NCBI GenBank assembly: GCA_900550475.1
Contig: URSA01000012.1
Location: 1-64,000 of the forward strand
Reading direction: 5' to 3'
Length of the DNA stretch: 64,000 nt
Source of the DNA: an uncultured Lachnospiraceae bacterium
GTDB taxonomy: Bacteria; Bacillota; Clostridia; Lachnospirales; Lachnospiraceae
The position numbers and the translations under genes are program-made. This document shows positions 16,680 to 29,480 of this stretch, one piece after another (within the stretch, counting starts at the first letter, position 1; each line of letters opens with the position of its first letter). The notes below the pieces were generated by a model. The model was not told where the DNA came from. It was given only the letters and a program-made list of their open reading frames with translations, and searched no databases.

Positions 16680-17171
16680 ATGTTTTTTCGTAAAAAGAAA
16701 ATATACCAGATGGATTTAAAACAGGCGGACTCCACCCTGCAGAGTGTTTTTGCCGCCTGTGAAAAAAGACCGAATATTGTGGGAATCGACAAGCTGCGCC
16801 TGCGCCGGCAGCTGAATACGCGGGTCTACAACCGCCTTTTGCTCCTCACCGCGCTGCTTTTACTTCTCACCTTCCTGTCACCCTTTGCCGTTGCACCGGT
16901 GACGGGACTGTTTGCCGGTCACAGTGCCGGTTCCGTAGAGCTTTTGTCGGACAGCGTGGCGGAAAACATACTGACCCTGACCTTCAGCGGACAGGGCATC
17001 CTGTTTGAGAACGCCTATCAGGAGCTGCCGGACGGCTCTGTGGAAGCGCCCGTCTCCTACGACAAAAAATCAAAGACCGTCTGCTTCCCCTACCATGCGG
17101 AGGCGGAGGTCAATATCTATATTCCTATCAAAGACAGTGCGGACTTCCACCTGGTCATAAGTCCCAAATAA
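16680..17171 (+). CDS. Single-pass membrane protein, possible anti-sigma partner
   Basis: A 163-residue protein with about 50 N-terminal cytoplasmic residues, one strongly hydrophobic segment (about 53-75) and a predicted beta-rich extracytoplasmic domain. This is the topology of membrane anti-sigma factors, and the gene directly follows the sigma gene, but no zinc (ZAS) motif or other family signature is visible. ATG 16,680 is preferred with AGGAGG 8 nt upstream; an in-frame GTG 9 nt earlier overlaps that motif. Anti-sigma function is inference from position and topology. Confidence 0.6.
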   Translation: MFFRKKKIYQMDLKQADSTLQSVFAACEKRPNIVGIDKLRLRRQLNTRVYNRLLLLTALLLLLTFLSPFAVAPVTGLFAGHSAGSVELLSDSVAENILTLTFSGQGILFENAYQELPDGSVEAPVSYDKKSKTVCFPYHAEAEVNIYIPIKDSADFHLVISPK

Positions 17172-17174
17172 GGT

Positions 17175-18242
17175 ATGATGAAAAAGCGATTTTTAATATT
17201 TGCCTTAACTGCATACAGTCTTTGTCTGTCGTTCCTTGCGGGATGTCAGGGGAGTGAGGCGTCCCCGCCCGTTTCGGAATCACCGGCTCCTCCTGTGCAG
17301 ACAGCAGCCCCCGATCTGCCGGGCGATACCCTGCCTTCCGGGGCAGCCTCCCCCGAGGCGACAAAACAGCCCGCTCCGACGGAGACAGCCATTCCGGACA
17401 GCAGTACCCCCATGTCGGAGACTGCCCTGCGGGATAACACCCCAGTCTGTCTGGTTCCCACGGCGGATCAGACTGCCGAGACGCACAACGATGCCGCTGC
17501 CATCGATTATTCGCATGCCGCGGACGGCTATATCATGGCACGCTACTTCGGAAGCTCCCCAAAGGTCAAGATGCAGATCAAGGGGCCGGATCATGTGACC
17601 TACACCTACAATCTGATCAGCAACGATTTTGTCGCATTCCCGCTGTCGGCAGGGGACGGCAGCTATGATGTCGCCATTTATGAGAACATTTCCGGGACCA
17701 GCTACCTGACCTGCCTTACAACGCAGATTTCCGTCACTCTCACCAGTGAGTTCGGGCCATACCTTTACCCCAACCAATACTGCAGCTTTTCCGCGGACAG
17801 CGAGACGGTGGCGAAGGCCTCCGAGCTTGCAAAGGGAGCTGCCTGCGATCTGGATGTGGTGTCCGCGGTCTACAATTACATCATCTCCTCCATCACCTAC
17901 GATTACGACAAGGCATCGACCGTCCCCAGCGGTTATACCGCAGATGTGGACGAGATTCTGGAAAAGGGCACAGGCATCTGTCTGGATTACGCGGCAGTCA
18001 TGACCAGCATGCTCCGCAGCCAGCGCATTCCCACCCGCCTTGAGGTCGGCTATGCCGGGGACGCCTATCATGCGTGGATCAGTACATACATCACCGACAT
18101 CGGATGGGTGAACGGAATCGTGGAATTTGACGGCAAGAGCTGGGAACTGATGGATCCCACCTTTGCCGCCAGCAGCAGCGAAAAAGAATTGCGGAAGTTT
18201 ATCGGCGACGGCAGCAACTACGTCGTGAAATATATGTATTGA
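17175..18242 (+). CDS. Transglutaminase-like lipoprotein
   Basis: A 355-residue secreted lipoprotein: a signal peptide with lipobox LAGC (Cys24), a Pro/Thr/Ser/Ala-rich linker to about residue 105, a beta-rich middle part, then a transglutaminase-like (papain-fold) domain. The triad Cys269 (GICLDYA), His299 (YHAWI) and Asp327 (MDPTF) is intact. Members act as proteases or cross-linking enzymes outside the membrane. The gene lies in the middle of the pilus-like operon, 17 nt before the PilC-like gene, so it may process or cross-link an exported component. The linker suggests the domain is held away from the membrane. Confidence 0.8.
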   Translation: MMKKRFLIFALTAYSLCLSFLAGCQGSEASPPVSESPAPPVQTAAPDLPGDTLPSGAASPEATKQPAPTETAIPDSSTPMSETALRDNTPVCLVPTADQTAETHNDAAAIDYSHAADGYIMARYFGSSPKVKMQIKGPDHVTYTYNLISNDFVAFPLSAGDGSYDVAIYENISGTSYLTCLTTQISVTLTSEFGPYLYPNQYCSFSADSETVAKASELAKGAACDLDVVSAVYNYIISSITYDYDKASTVPSGYTADVDEILEKGTGICLDYAAVMTSMLRSQRIPTRLEVGYAGDAYHAWISTYITDIGWVNGIVEFDGKSWELMDPTFAASSSEKELRKFIGDGSNYVVKYMY

Positions 18243-18258
18243 TAAAGGAGTATTACCT

Positions 18259-19302
18259 ATGCGTCAAAAACGTTTATCCAATCAGGAAATCGCTTCCTTC
18301 TGCGGTCAGACCGCCATGCTGTTTCAGGCGGGTATCGCCCCCGTGGAGAGCATGCACATTCTGTTGAACGACAGCACCTCCGGGGAGGGACGGCAGATTA
18401 TCGAAACCATTCTGAACACCTGCAGACAGGGCGAATCCTTCTCAAAGGCGCTTGCCTCCGCAGATGTGTTCCCGGACTATGTCCTGCGCATGATCGCCAT
18501 CGGCGAGGAATCCGGCAATCTGGATGATGTCATGCAGTCCCTTGCAGACTACTACGAACGTGAGGACTCCATCTCGGACAGCATACGCAGTGCCGTCACC
18601 TACCCCTTTATCATGATCGGCATTATGATGCTGGTCATCTTCGTACTTCTGGGCAAGGTAATGCCCATCTTCAATCAGGTATTCATACAGCTCGGAAGTG
18701 AAATGAGCGGTCTGTCGGCATCCCTGTTAAGGTTGGGCAATTCCCTGAACCGCTATTCCCTTGTCATTCTGCTTATCCTGATTGTGCTGGTGCTTTTATA
18801 TTTTCCTGCCACCAAGACCAAGGCAGGCAGAAGGCTGACCCGGAGATTCCTGTCCGCCTTCCCTCTTACCAGAGGCTTTTATGCCAAGCTTGCCGCCGCC
18901 CGCTTTGCGGGAGGCATGGCGCTCACCATCAGCAGCGGCATGGACACCTTCACCAGCCTTGATATGGTTTCCGAGCTTACCGAGCACAAGGGAATGCAGG
19001 AGAAAATAGCTGCCTGCAAAAAATCTATCGAGGACGGTGCAAACTTTTCGGAGGCACTGACCTCCTCCGGCATTTTCTCAAACCTTTATTCCCGCATGGT
19101 GGCGGTCGGCTTCAAGACCGGCTCCATCGACACGGTCATGCAGAAGATTGCCGACAACTACGATAAGGAAACGGAACAAAAGATCCGCTCCATCATCTCC
19201 ATTCTGGAGCCCACGCTGGTCATCATCCTCTCCCTGATCGTTGGAATGGTTCTGATGTCCGTTATCTTCCCCCTGATGGGAATCATGTCCAGCATCGGCT
19301 GA
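18259..19302 (+). CDS. PilC/GspF-type inner-membrane platform protein
   Basis: A 347-residue T2SS/type IV pilus F-family protein. It has two repeats of the T2SSF helical domain (about residues 10-130 and 215-335), each with a LVDVGEESG-like or AVGFKTGS motif, and three transmembrane segments near 113-140, 162-188 and 315-342. In pilus and secretion systems this protein couples the cytoplasmic ATPase to pilin polymerisation. Here no PilB-like ATPase or prepilin peptidase gene accompanies it, and the ATPase would have to be encoded elsewhere. AAGGAG precedes the ATG by 9 nt. Four pilin-like genes follow directly. Confidence 0.88.
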   Translation: MRQKRLSNQEIASFCGQTAMLFQAGIAPVESMHILLNDSTSGEGRQIIETILNTCRQGESFSKALASADVFPDYVLRMIAIGEESGNLDDVMQSLADYYEREDSISDSIRSAVTYPFIMIGIMMLVIFVLLGKVMPIFNQVFIQLGSEMSGLSASLLRLGNSLNRYSLVILLILIVLVLLYFPATKTKAGRRLTRRFLSAFPLTRGFYAKLAAARFAGGMALTISSGMDTFTSLDMVSELTEHKGMQEKIAACKKSIEDGANFSEALTSSGIFSNLYSRMVAVGFKTGSIDTVMQKIADNYDKETEQKIRSIISILEPTLVIILSLIVGMVLMSVIFPLMGIMSSIG

Positions 19303-19316
19303 GAATGGAGCGTTAC

Positions 19317-19670
19317 ATGAGTATTTACCGCAATCGATTTGAACGCAATACACGTATATCCCCGGCGCGGCTGCCGGTGCTTCTTTCCTTTGCTGCATTC
19401 GCGTGCCTGTTCTTTCTTTTTTTGAACGGCATCCGCTCCGTCTCCGCAACCACGCTTGAAAAGGAGCAGCAGAGTCTGGAGAATGCCCTGCAGCGCAGCA
19501 TCACACAGTGCTACGCCGTGGAGGGCACCTACCCGCCCAGCCTTTCCTATCTTGAGGAGCACTATGGTCTTACCTACAACAAGGATCGCTTTTTTGTGGA
19601 CTATCAGCCCATCGGCTCCAACATCATGCCGGACGTAACGGTACTGTCCAGAACAGGAGGCACCCGATGA
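19317..19670 (+). CDS. Small pilin-like membrane protein 1
   Basis: About 117 residues with a basic N-terminus, one hydrophobic helix (about 20-42) continuing into an amphipathic helix, and a short C-terminal domain with CYAVEGTYPPSL, reminiscent of the alpha-beta loop of GspG-type pseudopilins (aliphatic-Tyr-x-x-x-G-x-Tyr-Pro). It lacks a Gly/Glu5 prepilin cleavage motif. The ATG at 19,317 has GGAG 6 nt upstream; an earlier ATG at 19,305 is possible. Its stop overlaps the next gene by 4 nt. A pseudopilin role is inferred from context and shape. Confidence 0.6.
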   Translation: MSIYRNRFERNTRISPARLPVLLSFAAFACLFFLFLNGIRSVSATTLEKEQQSLENALQRSITQCYAVEGTYPPSLSYLEEHYGLTYNKDRFFVDYQPIGSNIMPDVTVLSRTGGTR

Positions 19671-20170
19671 AGCGAAGAACAGAAGAGCCCGGCAGACATA
19701 TCGTTGACATTCTTTTCGTGCTTGCTCTTTTTGCCGTGTTTGCCGCCTCCGCGCTGATGCTTGTCATTATTGGCGCCAATGTGTACCAGCAGACCGTATC
19801 GGACATGGACACTCACTACGCGGAGCGGACTGCCTATGCCTATGTCTCGGAAAAGCTGCGCCAGAACGACACGGCGGACGCAGTCTCCATCGGACAGCTG
19901 GACGGCGTACCCGCACTGATCCTGACCGAAGAAATCAATGGGGAGTCTTTCTGTACTTACCTCTATTTATACGACGGCTATCTGAAGGAGCTCTTTGTGC
20001 GAAAGGATTCCTTTTCGGGTGACAATATCCTTACTGCCGGGCAAAACATCCTTCCGCTCTCCTCCTTTTCCGTAGAATATGCGGGCGACCGTCTGGTGAA
20101 GCTCTCCATGGACACGGGAAGCGGACATGTCATGACCCTTTACGCCGCACTTTACGCCGATTACTCATAA
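19667..20170 (+). CDS. Small pilin-like membrane protein 2 (DUF4860-like)
   Basis: A 167-residue protein with one N-terminal hydrophobic helix (about 13-38) followed by a beta-rich domain. It resembles the DUF4860 proteins that I recall from Clostridia next to T2SS-F genes; the assignment is tentative. No prepilin peptidase motif is visible. The ATG overlaps the preceding stop (ATGA), so translation is coupled. It is probably one of the minor subunits of the same assembly. Confidence 0.6.
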   Translation: MKRRTEEPGRHIVDILFVLALFAVFAASALMLVIIGANVYQQTVSDMDTHYAERTAYAYVSEKLRQNDTADAVSIGQLDGVPALILTEEINGESFCTYLYLYDGYLKELFVRKDSFSGDNILTAGQNILPLSSFSVEYAGDRLVKLSMDTGSGHVMTLYAALYADYS

Positions 20171-20184
20171 GGGAGATTTGAGCT

Positions 20185-20661
20185 ATGAATGCATCAAAAT
20201 CCGGCTCCTTTTTGATGGAGCTGATTCTTTCCATATTGTTCTTTTCCGTTGCCAGCGCTGTCTGCATACAGCTCTTTGCAAAGGCACATCTGCTGGATCA
20301 GAAAACCGGCTATCAGAATCAGGCGGTGATCTGGGCAGAAAATCTTGCCTCCCTCTGGCAGGCGGAAAACGGGGATCTCTCCATTGTGCGGGACACCCTC
20401 TGTGCCGATTATGCCGCCGCACCCGGCTCTGTGGTGCTGTCCGATTCCGGCAGTCTGCTCCTTGTCTACCTCGACAAAGACGGCATGCCCACCCCGGATG
20501 CAGAGCAGAGCGCTGCCTATGTGCAGCTTTCCAATAAAACAGAAGAAGCACAATCCCATATGCTGGCTGCCGGGCTGTGTTTCTACGCAGGGCAGGAGCC
20601 TTTCTATGAGATCACGCTTATACAGCATCTTCCGCTTGAAAGGGGGAATCTTGACCGATGA
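20185..20661 (+). CDS. Prepilin-like protein with class III signal
   Basis: A 158-residue protein whose N-terminus reads SG-SFLMELILSILFF: a short basic leader, Gly before the cleavage site, Glu at position +5 of the mature form and an uninterrupted hydrophobic helix. This is the canonical prepilin peptidase signature of type IV pilins and pseudopilins, and the clearest evidence that the operon encodes a pilus or pseudopilus. The C-terminal domain is unrecognised and contains a few cysteines. GGGAG lies upstream of the ATG. Processing would need a PilD-like peptidase from another locus. Confidence 0.75.
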   Translation: MNASKSGSFLMELILSILFFSVASAVCIQLFAKAHLLDQKTGYQNQAVIWAENLASLWQAENGDLSIVRDTLCADYAAAPGSVVLSDSGSLLLVYLDKDGMPTPDAEQSAAYVQLSNKTEEAQSHMLAAGLCFYAGQEPFYEITLIQHLPLERGNLDR

Positions 20662-21110
20662 ATACCGATAAACGACGTTTTAAAAAGATTTCCTTCGGAA
20701 CCGGAACCGGTTCTGCCTCCATTCTCGTGATTTTTGTGATTCTCTGTCTGGTTTCCTTTGCCGCCCTGTCCATCGTCAGCGCAAATGCGGACTATAAGCT
20801 CAGCACAAAGGTATTGAACCGCACAACCGCATACTACGAGGCAGTCGGAAAAGCACAGTCGCTTCTGGCACAGTTGGATCAGACCCTCGCCGATGTCTTT
20901 TCGGAGTGTGAGGGGGAGGAGGCTTATTTCAATTCCGTCGGCAGAAGCAAATCCTTCGTGCTTCCCATCTCCGGCCTGCAATCCCTCGAGGTATCCGTCA
21001 CCATCCTGTATCCCGTGTCGGATACAGATCATTTTTACCGCGTGGACGCCTTCCGCGTGGTCACCACCGGGGAGCTGGATTTCGATGATACCCTGAATCT
21101 GATGAAATAA
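20658..21110 (+). CDS. Small pilin-like membrane protein 4
   Basis: A 150-residue protein with a basic N-terminus, GTGTGSASILVIFVILCLV and a long hydrophobic helix (about 20-42), then an alpha-helical region and a short beta domain. The Gly-Ser-Ala start of the helix resembles GspK/PilX-like minor pseudopilins, but Glu5 is missing. It overlaps the preceding gene by 4 nt and is the last gene of the operon before a bidirectional terminator shared with rpoC. Confidence 0.6.
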   Translation: MNTDKRRFKKISFGTGTGSASILVIFVILCLVSFAALSIVSANADYKLSTKVLNRTTAYYEAVGKAQSLLAQLDQTLADVFSECEGEEAYFNSVGRSKSFVLPISGLQSLEVSVTILYPVSDTDHFYRVDAFRVVTTGELDFDDTLNLMK

Positions 21111-21121
21111 AAAAAGTGACG

Positions 21122-21159
21122 AAAAAACCGCCGGAGCTGCTGCCCCGACGGTCTTTTTT
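21122..21159. terminator. Bidirectional terminator between pilus-like operon and rpoC
   Basis: A stem with ACCG/CGGT and CGG/CCG pairing (21,127-21,152) is flanked by six A on one side and six T on the other, so it can stop transcription from both converging operons. Confidence 0.8.
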
Positions 21160-21167
21160 ATAATCTC

Positions 21168-24875
<3,708 letters not shown>

Positions 24876-24906
24876 CTATGGCACTCCCTTCCATGTCTTA
24901 ATCTAT

Positions 24907-27900
24907 TTAGAACTCGTCATCTCCTGCAAGGTCATCCTCGTCGAAATCACCGCTGTAATCATCCTCTGCGGAAACCAGCTCGCCGTCCTCGTCAAATTCC
25001 TGCTGCTGATAACCCAGATCACCCAGAGAATCCTTCTCAAAGTCGTCGTAGTTCTTTCTGTCGCCCTCTATCTCGTAGCGGTAATCCGTGTCACCGTAAT
25101 CAACGGTCTCCATGATCTCCACCTCAGTCTGATCCTCACGCAGTACGCGTACATCCAGACCAAGTGCCTGCAGCTCCTTCAACAATACCTTGAAGGACTC
25201 AGGAATGCCGGGCTCAGGAATGTTGTCGCCCTTAATGATCGCCTCGTATGTCTTCACACGGCCTACCACATCATCAGACTTCACGGTCAGAATCTCCTGC
25301 AGAGTGTAGGATGCGCCGTATGCCTCCAGCGCCCAAACCTCCATCTCACCGAAACGCTGTCCGCCGAACTGAGCTTTTCCGCCCAGAGGCTGCTGCGTTA
25401 CGAGGGAGTACGGGCCGGTAGAACGCGCATGGATCTTATCGTCTACCAGATGGTGCAGTTTCAGATAATGCATGTGTCCGATGGTTACGGGGCCGTCAAA
25501 ATACTCGCCGGTACGTCCGTCGCGCAGTCTGACTTTTCCGTCTCTTGAGATGGGCACGCCCTTCCAGAGCTTTCTGTGCCCCTTGTTCTCGGAGAGATAC
25601 TGCATTACCTCGGGAAGCAATTCCTCGCCATGTCTGCTTGTAAAGGTATCGCCGCTCCACTCCTTGCCGTCCGCAGTGAGCGTCCTGCCCTTCGCCTTCC
25701 AATCAGCGGCCTCTTCCTCGTCAAACGGAAGATTTACATAATCGTTGGCAAGATCCAGCGTATCCATAATGTCTTTCTCGTTTGCACCGTCGAACACGGG
25801 CGTTGCAACGTTGAAGCCAAGTGCCTTTGCTGCCAGGGAAAGGTGAATCTCCAATACCTGTCCAATGTTCATACGGGAAGGCACGCCCAGAGGGTTCAGC
25901 ACAATGTCAAGCGGGCGTCCGTTGGGCAGATAAGGCATATCCTCCACGGGAAGCACACGGGAAACAACACCCTTGTTACCGTGACGGCCCGCCATCTTAT
26001 CGCCGACGGAGATCTTTCTCTTTTGTGCAATGTAAATGCGGACTGCCTGATTTACGCCGGGTGAAAGCTCATCGCTGTTCTCCCTTGTAAATACCTTTGC
26101 ATCCACAACAATACCGTATTCGCCGTGAGGCACCTTCAGGGAGGTATCCCTCACCTCTCTTGCCTTCTCACCGAAAATTGCCCTGAGCAGGCGCTCCTCA
26201 GCGGTCAGCTCCGTCTCACCCTTCGGCGTTACTTTTCCTACCAGAATATCACCGGCACGCACCTCAGCACCGATACGCACGATACCTCTGTCATCCAGAT
26301 CCTTCAGCGCATCATCACCGACGCCGGGAACATCCCTTGTGATCTCCTCGGGTCCGAGCTTCGTGTCACGGGCCTCTGCCTCGTACTCCTCAATGTGTAC
26401 GGAGGTATATACATCATCCTGAACCAGTCTCTCGGAAAGCAGAACTGCATCCTCGTAGTTGTAACCTTCCCAGGTCATAAATCCGATCAGCGGGTTCTTG
26501 CCCAGTGCAAGCTCTCCCTCTGAGGTGGAGGGACCGTCCGCCAGAACCTGACCCTCTGCAACATGGTCGCCCTTGAACACGATGGGCTTCTGGTTGTAGC
26601 AGTTGGACTGGTTGCTTCTTGTAAACTTGGTAAGGTGGAACTCTTCCTTCTCCCCATCATCATAGGTCAGCTTGATCAGATTGGAAGAAACATAATCAAC
26701 CGTACCGGCCTTTCTTGCCAGCACGCATACGCCGGAGTCAACCGCAACCTTGGTCTCCATACCGGTTCCCACCACAGGCGCCTCCGTCATCAGAAGAGGC
26801 ACTGCCTGACGCTGCATGTTGGAACCCATCAGCGCACGGTTTGCATCGTCGTTCTCAAGGAAGGGAATCAGTGCCGTTGCCACTGAGAACACCATCTTGG
26901 GCGATACGTCCATGTAATCGAACATCGCCTTGGGATACTCCTGCGTCTCCTCACGGTAACGACCGGAAACGGAATTTCTCACGAAATGTCCCTCCGCATC
27001 CAACGCTTCGTTCGCCTGTGCTACATGGTAGTTGTCTTCCTCGTCCGCTGTCATGTATACAACGTCCTCGGTAACGCGGGGATTTGTCGGGTCTGTCTTG
27101 TCGATCTTGCGGTAAGGAGCCTCCACAAATCCATATTCATTGATTCTTGCATAGCTTGCAAGAGAGTTGATCAAACCGATGTTGGGACCTTCGGGGGTCT
27201 CAATGGGACACATTCTTCCGTAATGGGAGTAATGTACGTCACGCACCTCGAATCCGGCACGATCTCTGGAAAGACCGCCGGGACCCAATGCGGAAAGACG
27301 TCTCTTGTGGGTCAGCTCACCCAGCGGGTTGTTCTGATCCATAAACTGGGACAGCTGGGAAGATCCGAAGAATTCCTTCACCGCCGCAGTTACAGGCTTG
27401 ATGTTGATCAGCGCCTGCGGGGAAATCTCCTCAGCGTCATGTGTGGTCATTCTCTCTCTGACCACTCTCTCCATTCTGGAAAGACCGATGCGGTACTGGT
27501 TCTGCAAAAGCTCACCCACCGCACGGATACGTCTGTTGCCCAGATGATCGATATCATCATCATTTCCCAGCCCGTACTCCAGATGCATATTATAATTGAT
27601 GGAAGCGAAAATATCCTCTCTCGTAATGTGCTTCGGAACCAGCTCATGCACATTCTTCCTGATTGCCTCTGCAAGCGCCTCGGGATCCTCGGAGAACTCC
27701 TCCAGAATCTGTGCCAGAACAGGATAGTAAACCAGCTCCGTCACACCCAGCTCTCTGGGGTTGCAGTCCACGAAATGGCGAAGGTCTACCATCATATTGG
27801 AAAGAACCTTCACATTTTTCTCCTCGGTCTGGACATACACAAAAGGAACTGCTGCGTTCTGGATCTCATCAGCCAGCTCTGCGGTCAGCTTGGTACCTGC

Positions 27901-28833
27901 CGCTGCAAGCACCTCTCCTGTGGACGGATCCACGGCGTCCGCAGCCAGAATCTGATGGCGTACACGATTGCGCAGCGCCAGTTTCTTGTTGAATTTATAT
28001 CTGCCGACTTTAGCCAAATCATATCTTCTGGGGTCGAAGAACATGGCATTGATCAGGCTTTCCGCACTCTCCACGCTCAGAGGCTCACCGGGACGGATCT
28101 TTTTGTATAACTCTAACAGACCCTCCTGATAATTCTCAGCAGTGTCCTTGGAAAAGCTTGCCTCGATCTTGGGCTCATCGCCAAACAGCTCCCTGATCTC
28201 ATCGTTGGTTCCGATGCCGAGCGCACGGATCAACACCGTAATGGGAACCTTTCTGGTTCTGTCCACGCGCACATAGAACACATCGTTGGAGTCCGTCTCG
28301 TACTCCAGCCATGCGCCACGATTGGGAATTACGGTACAGGAAAACAGCTTTTTACCGATCTTATCATGTCCGATCGCATAATAGATGCCGGGGGAACGAA
28401 CCAACTGGCTGACGATTACACGCTCTGCACCGTTAATCACGAAAGTACCCGTAGCCGTCATCAAAGGCAGGTCGCCCATGAAGATCTCATGCTCGCTGAT
28501 CTCCTCTTTTTCCTTGTTGTAAAGACGAACCTTCACCTTCAGGGGAGCTGCGTATGTGGCATCCCTCTCCTTGCATTCCTCAATAGAATACTTCACATCG
28601 TCTTCACACAATTCAAAGTCCACAAATTCCAGGCTCAAGGAGCCGCTGTAATCTGCAATCGGAGAGATGTCGTCGAATACCTCTTTCAGACCTTCCTTCA
28701 GAAACCACTGATAAGAATCCTTCTGGACCTCGATCAGATTGGGCATCTCCAAAACCTCTTTTTGTCGTGAATAACTCATACGTTTGTTCTTGCCTGCGGC
28801 AATAGGACGTATTCTGTTCTTTTCCATTGACAT
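24907..28833 (-). CDS. rpoB: RNA polymerase subunit beta
   Basis: A 1308-residue beta subunit with the rifampicin-pocket segment SQLSQFMDQNNP...THKRRLSALGPGGL in wild-type form (Asp, His and Ser present). The C-terminus carries an acidic extension of about 70 residues. ATG 28,833 or the ATG two codons later could start translation. It has its own promoter 89 nt upstream in addition to read-through from rplJL. Confidence 0.98.
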   Translation of the reverse strand: MSMEKNRIRPIAAGKNKRMSYSRQKEVLEMPNLIEVQKDSYQWFLKEGLKEVFDDISPIADYSGSLSLEFVDFELCEDDVKYSIEECKERDATYAAPLKVKVRLYNKEKEEISEHEIFMGDLPLMTATGTFVINGAERVIVSQLVRSPGIYYAIGHDKIGKKLFSCTVIPNRGAWLEYETDSNDVFYVRVDRTRKVPITVLIRALGIGTNDEIRELFGDEPKIEASFSKDTAENYQEGLLELYKKIRPGEPLSVESAESLINAMFFDPRRYDLAKVGRYKFNKKLALRNRVRHQILAADAVDPSTGEVLAAAGTKLTAELADEIQNAAVPFVYVQTEEKNVKVLSNMMVDLRHFVDCNPRELGVTELVYYPVLAQILEEFSEDPEALAEAIRKNVHELVPKHITREDIFASINYNMHLEYGLGNDDDIDHLGNRRIRAVGELLQNQYRIGLSRMERVVRERMTTHDAEEISPQALINIKPVTAAVKEFFGSSQLSQFMDQNNPLGELTHKRRLSALGPGGLSRDRAGFEVRDVHYSHYGRMCPIETPEGPNIGLINSLASYARINEYGFVEAPYRKIDKTDPTNPRVTEDVVYMTADEEDNYHVAQANEALDAEGHFVRNSVSGRYREETQEYPKAMFDYMDVSPKMVFSVATALIPFLENDDANRALMGSNMQRQAVPLLMTEAPVVGTGMETKVAVDSGVCVLARKAGTVDYVSSNLIKLTYDDGEKEEFHLTKFTRSNQSNCYNQKPIVFKGDHVAEGQVLADGPSTSEGELALGKNPLIGFMTWEGYNYEDAVLLSERLVQDDVYTSVHIEEYEAEARDTKLGPEEITRDVPGVGDDALKDLDDRGIVRIGAEVRAGDILVGKVTPKGETELTAEERLLRAIFGEKAREVRDTSLKVPHGEYGIVVDAKVFTRENSDELSPGVNQAVRIYIAQKRKISVGDKMAGRHGNKGVVSRVLPVEDMPYLPNGRPLDIVLNPLGVPSRMNIGQVLEIHLSLAAKALGFNVATPVFDGANEKDIMDTLDLANDYVNLPFDEEEAADWKAKGRTLTADGKEWSGDTFTSRHGEELLPEVMQYLSENKGHRKLWKGVPISRDGKVRLRDGRTGEYFDGPVTIGHMHYLKLHHLVDDKIHARSTGPYSLVTQQPLGGKAQFGGQRFGEMEVWALEAYGASYTLQEILTVKSDDVVGRVKTYEAIIKGDNIPEPGIPESFKVLLKELQALGLDVRVLREDQTEVEIMETVDYGDTDYRYEIEGDRKNYDDFEKDSLGDLGYQQQEFDEDGELVSAEDDYSGDFDEDDLAGDDEF

Positions 28834-28921
28834 TTCACCCCGTTCTTATATGATATTGACCCTATTATATCGGTGTTTTCATACTCAAATAGACATAACA
28901 CACCACAATAGTGCATCATCC

Positions 28922-28950
28922 ATATTACTACAAATTGGAAGCACCGTCAA
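28922..28950 (-). promoter_or_regulatory. Sigma-A promoter for rpoBC
   Basis: TTGACG (28,945-28,950) and TAATAT (28,922-28,927) are 17 nt apart on the minus strand, after the rplL terminator-like hairpin, so rpoBC has an internal promoter. Confidence 0.65.
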
Positions 28951-28969
28951 GATTTTTTTGAGTAAAAGC

Positions 28970-29014
28970 AAAAACGCTGTAAGACTCCCGCGAATGCAGG
29001 ACGCCCTACAACGT
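28970..29014 (-). terminator. Attenuating terminator between rplL and rpoB
   Basis: A ten-base-pair stem with two G-U pairs (29,005-29,014 with 28,974-28,983) and an inner stem GC-rich stretch is followed by UUUU on the minus strand. In many bacteria a partial terminator here lowers rpoBC relative to L7/L12. Confidence 0.6.
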
Positions 29015-29044
29015 CTTGTTTTTGAATCAATCTGTCTGCACGGA

Positions 29045-29422
29045 TTACTTCAGGGTAACCTTTGCGCCAACCTCTTCCAGCTTCTTCTTGATGTCCTCGG
29101 ACTCTTCCTTGGAAGCACCTTCCTTTACCATCTTAGGAGCGCCGTCAACAAGATCCTTAGCTTCCTTCAGGCCAAGACCGGTGATCTCACGGACAACCTT
29201 GATAACCTTAACCTTCTCAGCGCCAACCTCGGTCAGCTCTACGTTGAACTCGGTCTTCTCTTCCTCTGCAGCACCTGCGCCTGCACCTGCTGCTGCAACA
29301 ACAACGCCTGCTGCTGCGGAAACACCGAACTCCTCTTCACATGCTTTTACTAAATCGTTCAATTCCAATACTGTCAACTCTTTGATTGCGTCAATCAGTT
29401 CCTGAGCTGTTAACTTAGCCAT
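29045..29422 (-). CDS. rplL: 50S ribosomal protein L7/L12
   Basis: A 125-residue stalk protein that recruits translation GTPases. It has the N-terminal dimerisation helices, an Ala/Gly-rich hinge (about residues 36-52) and the conserved C-terminal domain with GLKEAKDLVDGAPK. It is 58 nt after rplJ and shares its promoter and leader. Confidence 0.97.
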   Translation of the reverse strand: MAKLTAQELIDAIKELTVLELNDLVKACEEEFGVSAAAGVVVAAAGAGAGAAEEEKTEFNVELTEVGAEKVKVIKVVREITGLGLKEAKDLVDGAPKMVKEGASKEESEDIKKKLEEVGAKVTLK

Positions 29423-29480
29423 TTTTATTACCTCCGTTATTTGATAGTTGATAAATGTTCTTTGTTATCTGTTACCTGAA

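Noticed and set aside
17280..18071. 263-codon frame opposite the transglutaminase gene
   Set aside because: Antisense to a gene with an intact lipobox and catalytic triad; no ribosome site.
26986..28110. 374-codon open frame opposite rpoB
   Set aside because: Antisense shadow of rpoB.
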